The notes beneath the pieces were generated by a model. That model made no database searches and was not told the origin of the DNA. It worked only from the letters and a program-made list of their open reading frames with translations. The translations under genes were made by a program, and so were the position numbers. From Gemmatimonadota bacterium (GTDB lineage Bacteria; Gemmatimonadota; Gemmatimonadetes; Gemmatimonadales; Gemmatimonadaceae), in assembly GCA_019510405.1 (NCBI GenBank), contig JAEKKK010000119.1, forward strand, positions 1 through 38,804: a DNA stretch of 38,804 nucleotides, read 5' to 3'. Positions 31,000 through 38,804 of this stretch are shown here, piece after piece (position 1 is the stretch's first letter; each line of letters starts with the position of its first letter).

Positions 31000-33535
31000 C
31001 CGCGTCGTCCGTCGGCTCGGGATGCACGCCGTTTTCCATCGACGGCCCATCGGGAGATACGACGGACGACACCGATGCGCCGGGCTCCGTCGCCACCGGG
31101 AGCTGAGCCGCGTTCTCGGTGTGGCTGCCGCCGAGTGCCCGTGCGTCGTCCGGCGGAGCCGTGTCACTCTCGGCGGGCGGCAGGAGCGTGAGCCGGAGCA
31201 CCTCGTCCATTCGCTCCACGAAGGTGAACGTCACTTGCGCCTTCACCTCGTCCGGCACGTCGCGCAGATCCTTCTCGTTCGCCTTCGGCATGATCAGCTG
31301 TCGCAGGCCGGCGCGATAGGCTGCGAGAACTTTCTCTTTCACCCCACCAATTTCCAGCACCTTGCCGCGTAGCGTCACCTCGCCCGTCATTGCGACGTCA
31401 CGCCGCACCGGGCGGTAGGAAAGAGCGCTGGCAATCGCCAACGTCAGCGTGATCCCCGCGCTCGGTCCGTCCTTCGGGATCGCACCCGCCGGCAGGTGTA
31501 CGTGGATGTCGAAGTCCTTGAACGCCGAGTCGGGGATGCCGATCTGCGCCGCGCGTGACCGCACGTACGAGTACGCCGCGTCCACGCTCTCGCGCATCAC
31601 GTCGCCGAGCTGGCCGGTGACGGTGAGCCGTCCACTGCCGGGCATGCGCAGCGCCTCGATGACCATGAGGTCACCGCCCGTGGCCGTCCACGCCAGGCCG
31701 GTGACGACGCCGATCTCGGGGATCAACTCCGCTTCCTCGACCGCGTAGCGTGGAATGCCGAGGATCTCCTCGACCTTTTCCATGTCGATGACCCACGCTC
31801 CCTCCTCGCCCTCCGCCTTGCGGCGCGCACGCTTCCGCATGATCGCCGCGAGGTTGCGCTCGAAGTTCCGCAATCCGGCCTCGCGCGAGTAGCGGTTGGA
31901 GATGAACGAGAGCGACTCGTCGGTGAACTGGATGTCGGTGTCGCTGATTCCGTGCTCCTCGAGCAGCCGGGGCAGCAGATACCGCCACGCGATCTCGACC
32001 TTCTCCTCCACCGTGTAGCCGGCGATCCGGATGATCTCCATCCGGTCGCGCAGCGGGGCAGGGATGTCGAACAGGCTGTTCGCCGTGCAGATGAACAGCG
32101 CACCCGAAAGGTCGAACGGCAGGTTCAGGTAGTGGTCCACGAACTCGTCGTTCTGGTTCGGGTCCAGCACCTCGAGCATCGCCGCGGTGGGGTCCCCGGA
32201 GGGGCCCCCACCACTCATCTTATCAATTTCGTCGATCATCAGCACAGGATCCTTCACCTGCACGCGGCGCAGCGCCTGGATCAGCATGCCGGGCAGCGCG
32301 CCGACGTACGTGCGGCGATGCCCGCGGATCTCCGCCTCATCGCGCACGCCGCCCACCGAGATGCGATAGAACTCACGCCCGATCGCGCCGGCGATCGCTT
32401 CACCGAGTGAGGTTTTCCCCGTGCCCGGGGGCCCTACAAAACACAGGATGGGGCCGTGGGGGTCTCCGCCGCGCAGCTTGCGCACGGCGAGGAACTCGAT
32501 GATCCGCTCCTTGGCCTCGCTCAGGCCGTAGTGTCGCGCATCGAGGGTTTCTTCGACCTTCTTGAGCGCGATCTCCTCGTCGCCTGAGCGCTTGTTCCAC
32601 GGCAAGGCGAGGATCCAGTCGAGGTACGTGCGGATGACCTGATATTCGCTCGACGCGGGCGACAGCTGGCGCAACCGCTCGGTCTCGCGCCGCGCTTCCT
32701 GGCCCACGCGCTCGGGGAGCTTCGCCTCGTCGATCTTCTTGAGCAGCTCGACCGCTTCCTTCTCGCCTGGGTCGGCCTCGCCCAGCTCCGCCTGGATCGC
32801 CCGCAGCTGCTGGCGCAGGTAGAACTCGCGCTGATGCTGCTCGATCTTGATCTCGGTCTGGCGCTTCACGTCCTCCATCACTCGCGCGCGCGCCACTTCG
32901 CGCTCGAGGCGGTTGAGGATGAAGCGGAGCCGCTGGCCGACGTCGAGCCGCTGCAGCACCTCGTCCTTGTCCGAGATGCGGAAGTTCATGTTCGTCGCGG
33001 CCAGGTCGGCGAACCGCCCCGGGTCCGAGACGTTCATCTTGAGGATTGCCGGCACTTCGTCCGGGATCCGATCCACGAGCTCGGCCAGCGTCTCCGCCGC
33101 CGACACCACGCGCGTCACCAGATCGTCGAGTTCGGCCGGGTCCGCCGGCGTCTCCTTCGCCGCACGGATCGACGCCACTGGGTACGGCTCCGTCCGGTCG
33201 ATCCCCTCGACCACGATGCGCCGCAGTCCCTGCAGGGTGATCTGGACGGTGTCGCCGGGAAGGTTGATCCGCTCGTGCACGCGTGCCGCCACGCCCACGC
33301 GGCCGATGAAGCGCTGCGAGTCGATCGGGTCGTCGTGGTCTCCGCCGGCCACCACGAGCGCCACCACCAGCCCGGCCTCTTCGTGCCCGCGCAGCAACGC
33401 GAGATTCTCTGGCGCTCCCATCTGTACTGCGATCGTGCCGAGTGGGTAAACGATCGTCGACCGCAGCGCCATGAGCGGCAGCGTCGGGGGGAGCTCGGAC
33501 TTCAGAATCTCTTCCTTGCGCTGTGGCTTCGGCAT
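30983..33535 (-). CDS. lon: Lon ATP-dependent protease
   Basis: This 850-residue cytosolic protease degrades misfolded and regulatory proteins. The N-terminal substrate domain begins LPLMALRSTIVYPLGTIAVQ. Walker A GPPGTGKT is at 368-375 and Walker B Asp435-Glu436. The proteolytic dyad is Ser692 (DGPSAG) and Lys735 (GGVKEK). The last 65 or so residues form an acidic, Pro/Ser-rich tail not found in the E. coli enzyme. The ATG at 33535 begins MPKPQRKEEIL; an upstream in-frame extension to 33637 is not Lon-like. It is divergent from ffh. Confidence 0.97.
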   Translation of the reverse strand: MPKPQRKEEILKSELPPTLPLMALRSTIVYPLGTIAVQMGAPENLALLRGHEEAGLVVALVVAGGDHDDPIDSQRFIGRVGVAARVHERINLPGDTVQITLQGLRRIVVEGIDRTEPYPVASIRAAKETPADPAELDDLVTRVVSAAETLAELVDRIPDEVPAILKMNVSDPGRFADLAATNMNFRISDKDEVLQRLDVGQRLRFILNRLEREVARARVMEDVKRQTEIKIEQHQREFYLRQQLRAIQAELGEADPGEKEAVELLKKIDEAKLPERVGQEARRETERLRQLSPASSEYQVIRTYLDWILALPWNKRSGDEEIALKKVEETLDARHYGLSEAKERIIEFLAVRKLRGGDPHGPILCFVGPPGTGKTSLGEAIAGAIGREFYRISVGGVRDEAEIRGHRRTYVGALPGMLIQALRRVQVKDPVLMIDEIDKMSGGGPSGDPTAAMLEVLDPNQNDEFVDHYLNLPFDLSGALFICTANSLFDIPAPLRDRMEIIRIAGYTVEEKVEIAWRYLLPRLLEEHGISDTDIQFTDESLSFISNRYSREAGLRNFERNLAAIMRKRARRKAEGEEGAWVIDMEKVEEILGIPRYAVEEAELIPEIGVVTGLAWTATGGDLMVIEALRMPGSGRLTVTGQLGDVMRESVDAAYSYVRSRAAQIGIPDSAFKDFDIHVHLPAGAIPKDGPSAGITLTLAIASALSYRPVRRDVAMTGEVTLRGKVLEIGGVKEKVLAAYRAGLRQLIMPKANEKDLRDVPDEVKAQVTFTFVERMDEVLRLTLLPPAESDTAPPDDARALGGSHTENAAQLPVATEPGASVSSVVSPDGPSMENGVHPEPTDDAVTSRG

Positions 33536-33709
33536 GGGCTCTAAGGTAACTGCGGATTTAAAGCGCGGGCACCGGGACCTAGGGCAGTGCGCGCACAAAT
33601 GAGTGCGCAGGCTCTGGCAGACGACCATGTGCGACAAGCGTTTCCGGACTGAGCCGCTTTCTATAGGCTCGCTTGTTCCAAGCCCGCTCCGCGCCTACGT
33701 TTAAAGGCT

Positions 33710-35071
33710 ATGTTTGACGAGCTCTCAGAGAAACTGGAGGCCGCCTTTGCGCGGCTGCGTGGCCGCGGCGTCCTGACCGAAGCGGACATCAAGGAAGGAC
33801 TGCGCGAGGTGCGCCGCGTCCTCCTCGAGGCCGACGTCAACTTCGCCCTCACCCGCGAGTTCCTCGAGCGCGTCGAGAAGAAGGCGGTTGGCGTCACGCA
33901 GCTCAAGACGGTCTCGCCCGCGCAGCAGCTGGTGAAGGTCGTCTACGACGAGCTCACTGCCATGCTCGGCGAGCGTCGCGAAGGTTTGAAGTTGAGCTCG
34001 GTGCCGCCCACCGTCGTCATGATGGTCGGGCTGCAAGGCTCCGGTAAGACGACCACCGCTGCGAAGCTGGCGCGAAAGCTCAAGGCCGAGGGGCGCCAGA
34101 CGCGCCTCATCGCCGCCGACGTCTATCGACCCGCGGCGATCGACCAGCTCGAGACACTCGGCCAGCAGCTCGACATTCCGGTCTACGCCGAGCGCGGACA
34201 CCAGGACGTCATCAAAATCGCCCGCAATGGCATCGATCAGGCGCGCCGCGGCCGCGATCGCGTCGTGATCGTCGACACCGCCGGCCGCCTGCAGATCGAC
34301 GACGACATGATGGCGGAGCGCGAGAAGCTCAAGGCCGCCATCAAGCCCGACGAGATCCTCCTCGTCGCCGACGGCATGACGGGCCAGGACGCCGTGAAGA
34401 TCGCGCAAGGCTTCGACGCGCGGCTCGACGTCACCGGCGTGATCCTCACCAAGATGGACGGCGATGCGCGCGGTGGCGCCGCGCTCTCGATCTACGGCGT
34501 CCTCAAGAAGCCGATCAAGTACATCGGCGTCGGTGAGAAGACCGATGCGCTCGAGGATTTCCATCCGGACCGGATGGCGGGCCGCATCCTTCAGCAGGGC
34601 GACATCGTGTCGCTCGTCGAGAAGGCGCAGGGCGCGTTCGACGAGGACGTCGCCCGCAAGATGGAGAAGAAGGTCCGCAAGGAGGGGATGGACCTCGAGG
34701 ACTTCCTCACCGCGATGAAGCAGATGGAGAAGCTCGGACCGCTCGAGGGGCTGCTGAAGATGCTCCCCGGCGTGAACAGCAAGATGCTCAAGCAGGTGAA
34801 GGATGCGCAGGCGGCGGATCCGAAGCGCATGAAGCACCTCGAGGCGATCGTCCTCTCGATGACGAAGGAGGAGCGCAAGAAGCCCGAGCTGATGAACGGC
34901 TCGCGCCGCGCGCGCGTCGCGAAGGGCAGCGGACGCTCGATCCAGGAAGTGAATCGCCTCCTCGAGCAGTTCCGCGAGATGCAGAAGATGATGAAGAAGG
35001 TCGCCGGCGGCGGTGGCCCCGGTGGCGGACGCCGCATGATGCCGCCCGGCATGTTCGGCGGACTTCGCTGA
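33710..35071 (+). CDS. ffh: Signal recognition particle protein Ffh
   Basis: This 453-residue GTPase binds SRP RNA and delivers nascent membrane proteins to FtsY. The order is N domain (1-95), G domain with G1 GLQGSGKTT at 107-115, DTAGRLQID and TKMDGDARGG, then a Met-rich M domain. The RNA-binding helix-turn (SRRARVAKGSGRS) and the Met/Gly-rich C terminus (FREMQKMMKKV) are present. AAAGG lies just before the ATG at 33710. A weak TTGTTC-17-TACGTT promoter at 33673-33701 would give a very short leader. It starts the ffh-rpsP-rimM-trmD run. Confidence 0.97.
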   Translation: MFDELSEKLEAAFARLRGRGVLTEADIKEGLREVRRVLLEADVNFALTREFLERVEKKAVGVTQLKTVSPAQQLVKVVYDELTAMLGERREGLKLSSVPPTVVMMVGLQGSGKTTTAAKLARKLKAEGRQTRLIAADVYRPAAIDQLETLGQQLDIPVYAERGHQDVIKIARNGIDQARRGRDRVVIVDTAGRLQIDDDMMAEREKLKAAIKPDEILLVADGMTGQDAVKIAQGFDARLDVTGVILTKMDGDARGGAALSIYGVLKKPIKYIGVGEKTDALEDFHPDRMAGRILQQGDIVSLVEKAQGAFDEDVARKMEKKVRKEGMDLEDFLTAMKQMEKLGPLEGLLKMLPGVNSKMLKQVKDAQAADPKRMKHLEAIVLSMTKEERKKPELMNGSRRARVAKGSGRSIQEVNRLLEQFREMQKMMKKVAGGGGPGGGRRMMPPGMFGGLR

Positions 35072-35091
35072 CGCCTTTTCTCACGTCCAGG

Positions 35092-35119
35092 TACTCACTA
35101 CCCGCTACTCGCTACTAGC
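35092..35119. repeat. Heptamer tandem array between ffh and rpsP
   Basis: Four 7-nt units follow without spacer: TACTCAC 35092, TACCCGC 35099, TACTCGC 35106 and TACTAGC 35113. TTTTGTAG follows. A single TACTCGC also abuts the thiD stop at 25011-25017. The remaining gap to rpsP holds a weak CTGGG/CCCAG inverted repeat (35140-35180). Confidence 0.6.
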
Positions 35120-35210
35120 TTTTGTAGTTCGTTGTCCCCCTGGGTGCGCACCGGAAATGCCGGCGTCGCGAGGAGCCCAGCGCAGCACGAAACACCATTG
35201 GAGAACACAA

Positions 35211-35534
35211 ATGGCCGTCAAGATTCGCCTTCGTCGTGTTGGTCGTAAGAAGGCCCCCATGTATCGCATCGTCGTCGCCGATTCCAAGAGCCCGCGCGAC
35301 GGCAAGTTCATCGAGATCGTCGGCCAGTATCAGCCGCGCACGGGGGACCAGCCGCTCAACCTCGACACGGCGCGCATCCACCACTGGCTCGACGTCGGCG
35401 CGCAGCCGACCGACACGGTGCGCTCGCTGCTCCGCAAGGCGGGCGTGCTGAAGCAGCGCCACGAGGCGCGCCTCGCGAACAAGCTGCAGGCGGCCGCAGT
35501 TCCCGTCGCCGAGTCCAAGTCCGAAGAGGCGTAA
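35211..35534 (+). CDS. rpsP: 30S ribosomal protein S16
   Basis: This 107-residue protein binds 16S rRNA during 30S assembly. VKIRLRRVGRKKAPMYRIVV and the DGKFIEIVGQYQP segment are diagnostic. GGAG lies 7 nt before the ATG at 35211. An in-frame ATG at 35157 would add 18 residues unlike S16. The last 20 residues (from KLQAAAVPVAES) are an Ala/Glu-rich extension common in larger S16 proteins. It is followed by rimM after 11 nt. Confidence 0.97.
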   Translation: MAVKIRLRRVGRKKAPMYRIVVADSKSPRDGKFIEIVGQYQPRTGDQPLNLDTARIHHWLDVGAQPTDTVRSLLRKAGVLKQRHEARLANKLQAAAVPVAESKSEEA

Positions 35535-35545
35535 CCCTCGGCCCG

Positions 35546-36088
35546 ATGACGACGCCCGCGTTCATCATCGTCGGGCGGGTCCGCAAGGCTCACGGCATCC
35601 GCGGCGAGGTCGTCGTGGAACCGATCACCGATGCGCCGGACGCGATCTTCGCGTCCGGCCATCGTGTTTTTGCGGGCACCGCCAGCGGCGACATCGCGCC
35701 GAACCGCGCTGAGCTCCACGTCGATTCGAGTCGTCCGTTCAGCGATGGATATCTGATCGCGTTCGCCGAGGTGCCGGACCGCAACGCGGCCGAGACCTGG
35801 CGCGGGCGCTACCTTCTCGTGCCGGCCGACGAGCTTCCGCCCCCCGCCGACGACGAGGTCTACGTGCACGAGCTGCCGGGCATGCGCGTCGAGCTGTCGG
35901 ACGGGCAACTGATCGGTAGCGTCGAGGAGACCTACGAGCTCCCCCAGGGGCTCGCCATCGACGTGCGCCGCGCGCCGCCGCGCGAGCGCGAGACCATCCT
36001 GTTGCAGTTCGACGAGCGTACGATCGCGTCAGTCGACCGCGACACGCGCGTGATCGTCGTGACGCCGCCCGAGGGACTGCTCGAGTGA
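35546..36088 (+). CDS. rimM: Ribosome maturation factor RimM
   Basis: This 180-residue assembly factor helps 16S rRNA processing and interacts with S19 in the 30S head. VGRVRKAHGIRGEVVVEPITD opens the RimM N domain, and the PRC-barrel part starts near residue 96 (DDEVYVHELPGMRVEL). The C-terminal IASVDRDTRVIVVTPPEGLLE is typical. It sits between rpsP and trmD in the conserved order. Its end overlaps trmD by a GTGA. Confidence 0.95.
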   Translation: MTTPAFIIVGRVRKAHGIRGEVVVEPITDAPDAIFASGHRVFAGTASGDIAPNRAELHVDSSRPFSDGYLIAFAEVPDRNAAETWRGRYLLVPADELPPPADDEVYVHELPGMRVELSDGQLIGSVEETYELPQGLAIDVRRAPPRERETILLQFDERTIASVDRDTRVIVVTPPEGLLE

Positions 36089-36756
36089 AGATCAACGTCG
36101 TCACGATCTTTCCCGAGTTCTTCGCCGCGCTTCGCCTGAGCATCCCGGCGCGGGCCGCCGGCGCCGGCCTGGTCGACTACCGGATCGTCGACCTGCGCGA
36201 TCACACCCACGACCGGCATCGCACCGTCGACGACTATCCCTATGGCGGCGGGGCAGGGATGGTCATGAAGCCCGAGCCCTTCTTCGAGGCCGTCGACGCG
36301 CTCGCGCCCACCGGGCCGATCGTCCTGATGAGCGCGCGCGGCCGGCGCTTCGTGCAGGCCGATGCGGTGCGGTACGCCGCGGAGCCCGAGCTCACCTTCC
36401 TCTGCGGCCACTACAAGGACGTGGACCAGCGCGTAGCGGACCATCTCGCCACCGAAGAGCTCTCGCTGGGGGACTTCGTGCTGACGGGTGGCGAACCCGC
36501 CGCGCTGGCCGTCATCGACGCCACCGTGCGGCTGCTTCCGGGGGCGATGAGCGATCAGGAGAGCGCCTTCGGCGACTCGTTCTGGGAGCGGGGACTGTCC
36601 GCGCCAAGCTACACCCGTCCGCCGGAGTTCCGCGGATTTCGTGTTCCCGACGTGCTCCTGTCGGGTGATCATGGGAAGATCGCGCGCTGGCGAATCACAG
36701 AGGGAAAAAGGCTCACACGCGACCGTTTGGAGCGCACAGAGTCGTCCGAGGAGTGA
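36085..36756 (+). CDS. trmD: tRNA (guanine-37-N1)-methyltransferase
   Basis: This 223-residue SPOUT methyltransferase makes m1G37 in tRNAs to prevent frameshifting. The N-terminal INVVTIFPEFF, the DDYPYGGGAGMVMKPEP segment, LCGHYKDVDQRV and LGDFVLTGGEPAALAVIDA are all present. RRFVQADA and TRPPEFRG also fit. It is shorter than the E. coli enzyme (255 residues): it ends soon after ITEGKRLTRDRLE, with little C-terminal domain. The GTG start overlaps rimM. The usual rplS does not follow. Confidence 0.95.
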   Translation: MKINVVTIFPEFFAALRLSIPARAAGAGLVDYRIVDLRDHTHDRHRTVDDYPYGGGAGMVMKPEPFFEAVDALAPTGPIVLMSARGRRFVQADAVRYAAEPELTFLCGHYKDVDQRVADHLATEELSLGDFVLTGGEPAALAVIDATVRLLPGAMSDQESAFGDSFWERGLSAPSYTRPPEFRGFRVPDVLLSGDHGKIARWRITEGKRLTRDRLERTESSEE

Positions 36757-36799
36757 CGCGACGAGGCGTGTGAGGGTGCATGGGCGGCAGGGTTTTTTC

Positions 36800-36828
36800 T
36801 TGACAGCGCGGGCCGTCCTGCCAATCTT
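36800..36828 (+). promoter_or_regulatory. Possible sigma-70-type promoter before the outer-membrane protein gene
   Basis: TTGACA (36800-36805), a 17-nt spacer and AATCTT (36823-36828) resemble a housekeeping promoter with a good -35 and a weak -10. A run of six T at 36793-36798 precedes it. It would drive the gene at 36876. Confidence 0.4.
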
Positions 36829-36875
36829 GCGCCGCCCGCGCCCGCTTCGCGGTCTCTCCCCACTCCCCCGTCGCG

Positions 36876-37850
36876 ATGTCTCAGTCCCTCACGTGCGCCC
36901 TCCTCAGGCGCCCCGCCGCGCGTGCGTCATCGATCGCGCGATCGCTCTCACTCGCCGCGCTGATCGTCGCCGTCGTCGCCGCGCCGCGTGCCATGCACGC
37001 GCAGACGCTCGAAGACGCCGAGCTGCTCGCGCCACGCGAGCTCTCTGCCACGGTGATGTACGGTCACGACGCGTGGAGCAAGTACTGGGAAGGTGGCCTC
37101 AAGCGCAGCAACGAGAACATCGGCACGCTCACGACGAGCAGTGTCACGACGACGGTCGGCTATGGCCTCTCGCCGCGCCTCACGCTGTTCGCGTCGTTGC
37201 CGTACGTGCAGACCGAGGCGAGCAAAGGCGTGCTGCAGGGAATGAGCGGACGCCAGGACCTCACGCTCATGGCGAAGTATCGCCTGCTCGATCCATTGAT
37301 CGGCGGCCGCGCACGACTCAAGCTGCTCGCCGTCGGTGTGGCGGGCGTCCCGACGAGCGACTACACGCCGGACTTCCTGCCGCTGTCCATCGGCCTGCAC
37401 AGCAAGAGCGTCACCGCACGCGGTGCGGCCCACCTGCAGGATCGCACAGGGTGGTTCTTCGACGGATACGCCGAGCGGATCTGGCGATCGAACATCACGC
37501 TCAATCGCGTCGGCTACTACGCCAACAATCAGTGGATCGAGAGCAATGAAGTCGCCATGCCCGACATCGCCGAGTATCGAGGCACGGTCGGTTGGCAGCG
37601 TGGTGCCTGGTGCGTACCGGTCGGTGTGACGACGCATCGTACGCTCGGCGGCAGCGACATCCGGCGGCAGGACATGCCGTTTGCGTCCAATCGGATGAAC
37701 TTCACGATGGCGCACGCTGAGCTCATGTACTTCCTCCCGGGCGTCTCCGGTCTCCGGCTCGACCTCGGAGTCGGCCGCACCATCTCCGGCCGGAACGTCG
37801 GCCAGTCCACCACCATCATGACGGGGCTCACGTATGCGCTTCACCTCTGA
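36876..37850 (+). CDS. Outer-membrane beta-barrel protein of unknown function
   Basis: This 324-residue protein has a long signal peptide (hydrophobic SLAALIVAVVAAPRAMHAQ, cleavage near residue 43). Alternating amphipathic strands follow: VMYGHDAWSKYWEGGL, TTTVGYGLSPRLTLFASLPY, RLDLGVGRTISG. It ends in a short strand, LTYALHL. No TonB box or plug is seen. The pattern fits a transporter-type barrel of 10-14 strands, possibly involved in metal or small-molecule export. I do not recognise a specific family. It overlaps the downstream lipoprotein gene by 17 nt, so the two probably work together. Confidence 0.72.
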   Translation: MSQSLTCALLRRPAARASSIARSLSLAALIVAVVAAPRAMHAQTLEDAELLAPRELSATVMYGHDAWSKYWEGGLKRSNENIGTLTTSSVTTTVGYGLSPRLTLFASLPYVQTEASKGVLQGMSGRQDLTLMAKYRLLDPLIGGRARLKLLAVGVAGVPTSDYTPDFLPLSIGLHSKSVTARGAAHLQDRTGWFFDGYAERIWRSNITLNRVGYYANNQWIESNEVAMPDIAEYRGTVGWQRGAWCVPVGVTTHRTLGGSDIRRQDMPFASNRMNFTMAHAELMYFLPGVSGLRLDLGVGRTISGRNVGQSTTIMTGLTYALHL

Positions 37851-38804
37851 GCGCGTACGGCGCGCTGTCGGCCGGCGCTCGCCGATCCAGCGCCGACACG
37901 CTGTCTCCCTCGCGGTGATCGCCGGGGTCGCGATCACGCTCGCGAGCTGCGACAAGACCATCACCTTGCCCAGCGCCTCGCTCCCGGCCATCGAGGCGAC
38001 GAGTGTCGATCCGGCGGCCGGCACGTGGAGGATGCTCGTCCTCACCTCGCCGGATCAGGTCGTGGTACCCGATCCGACGGCGACGACGAGCACCGCCTAT
38101 CAGGCCGAGCTCACCGCGGTGAAGGCGGCGCAGGCCATCATGACGGACGCACAGCGCGTCAACGTGCAGTACTGGACCGGTGCCGGCGTCCTCCGGTGGA
38201 ACGAGATCGAGCGTGAGCTCGTGGCGCGCTACAATCTGCCGCCGGCGCCCACCGCTGCCGGCAGCTACCCGTTGCCGGACGCCGAGAATCCGTTCGCCGA
38301 TCCCGTCTTCCCCTTCTCGAACCCGCCGTACGCAGCGCGCGCCTACAGCTACGTCAGCGTGGCGCAGTACGAGGCACTGAAGGCGGCGTGGTACTACAAG
38401 TACAAGTTCAACCGGGCCGCGCCCTCCAAAGTCGACCCCGCCGTCGTCTCCGCCATTCCGGCCAGTACGCTCCCGGCCTATCCGTCCGAGGATGCGGTGC
38501 TTTCGGGGGTGACGGCCGAAATGCTCAAGCTGCTCTTCCCGGGTGCGCTCGAGGAGATCACTCGCAAGGCAGCCCAGCAGCGTGAGGCGGCCCTCCTCAG
38601 TGGTCGCGCGACGGCGAGTGACGTCGCCGCCGGGCTCGCACTGGGCAAGGCCGTCGCAGCGCTGGTGATCAACCGGGCCCGCGCCGACGGCATGGGCGCG
38701 GCCGCGGGGAGCCCTCTCATGTGGAAGTCATTGTCCGACGCCGCGACGGCGAAGGGCGAGATCTCCTGGCTGAGTCAGGAGAGCCCCAAGCGTCCCCCGT
38801 TGCT
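37834..38804 (+). CDS. PAP2/vanadium-haloperoxidase-type lipoprotein (partial, N-terminal)
   Basis: The frame runs off the end of the window; 323 codons are visible. A basic start leads to a lipoprotein signal (AITLASC, Cys near residue 39). The sequence resembles the N-terminal helical half of bacterial vanadium-dependent haloperoxidase/PAP2 phosphatase proteins: QYWTGAGVLRWNEIERELV, VAQYEALKAAWYYKYKFNR and PAYPSEDAVLSGVTAEML, followed by GKAVAALVINRARADG. The catalytic Lys-Arg-Pro and Ser-Gly-His motifs would come later, outside the window. The ATG at 37834 overlaps the upstream barrel gene. Enzyme class (peroxidase or phosphatase) cannot be settled here. Confidence 0.75.
   Translation, partial: MRFTSERVRRAVGRRSPIQRRHAVSLAVIAGVAITLASCDKTITLPSASLPAIEATSVDPAAGTWRMLVLTSPDQVVVPDPTATTSTAYQAELTAVKAAQAIMTDAQRVNVQYWTGAGVLRWNEIERELVARYNLPPAPTAAGSYPLPDAENPFADPVFPFSNPPYAARAYSYVSVAQYEALKAAWYYKYKFNRAAPSKVDPAVVSAIPASTLPAYPSEDAVLSGVTAEMLKLLFPGALEEITRKAAQQREAALLSGRATASDVAAGLALGKAVAALVINRARADGMGAAAGSPLMWKSLSDAATAKGEISWLSQESPKRPPL

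Noticed and set aside
1-38804. Mobile elements, prophage or CRISPR
   Set aside because: No transposase, integrase, phage structural gene or regular spacer array was found; the only repeat of mobile type is the single REP-like palindrome at 9195-9223.

Overview
This is a high-GC, tightly packed chromosomal window from a diderm (Gram-negative-type) bacterium. It has outer-membrane barrels, a TonB-dependent receptor, a PstS with a plain cleavable signal peptide, and many lipoproteins. The proteins look most like those of Gemmatimonadota (Gemmatimonas/Gemmatirosa relatives); that placement is inferred from protein style, not from a marker gene. No insertion sequence, prophage, CRISPR array, tRNA or rRNA was seen. 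No stretch longer than about 250 bases lacks a gene.

Bases 1-9,730 hold phosphate and polyphosphate functions. In order they are the end of polyphosphate kinase, a convergent Ppx/GppA phosphatase, and a minus-strand pstC-pstA-pstB-pstB-phoU operon. A divergent porin and pstS follow, then a small uncharacterised ORF ending in a REP-like hairpin and a STAS-domain protein. Bases 9,730-12,769 encode phoR, phoB and uridine kinase (minus strand, transcribed udk-phoB-phoR with overlapping stops and starts). Divergent from them, 12,968-18,316 is a nucleotide-scavenging operon. It comprises a two-module lipoprotein nucleotidase/cyclic phosphodiesterase, a small beta-grasp-like protein, adenosine deaminase and purine nucleoside phosphorylase. 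Together they would strip phosphate from external nucleotides and feed nucleosides and bases into salvage.

Bases 18,381-24,981 hold a TonB-dependent receptor, a large FN3/beta-helix-like lipoprotein, a small lipoprotein and a matrixin-type zinc protease. The strongest unexplained signal is a family of heptamers, roughly YGTNACR, spaced 11 nt apart like Pho boxes. It lies upstream of pstC, the porin and pstS, and also upstream of the receptor, the beta-helix-like lipoprotein and the protease. I read these three as members of a phosphate-starvation regulon and, with the small lipoprotein, as a candidate undescribed surface system for acquiring phosphorus compounds.

Bases 25,018-38,804 are mostly housekeeping: thiD, an M48 lipoprotein protease, a SpoU-type RNA methyltransferase, prepilin peptidase, a Clp-like ATPase with only the first AAA+ module, a zinc-protease lipoprotein, Lon, and the ffh-rpsP-rimM-trmD cluster (without rplS). 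The window ends with an outer-membrane barrel protein and the start of a lipoprotein of the PAP2/vanadium haloperoxidase type. Several intergenic gaps carry short tandem arrays of 7- or 8-nt units.
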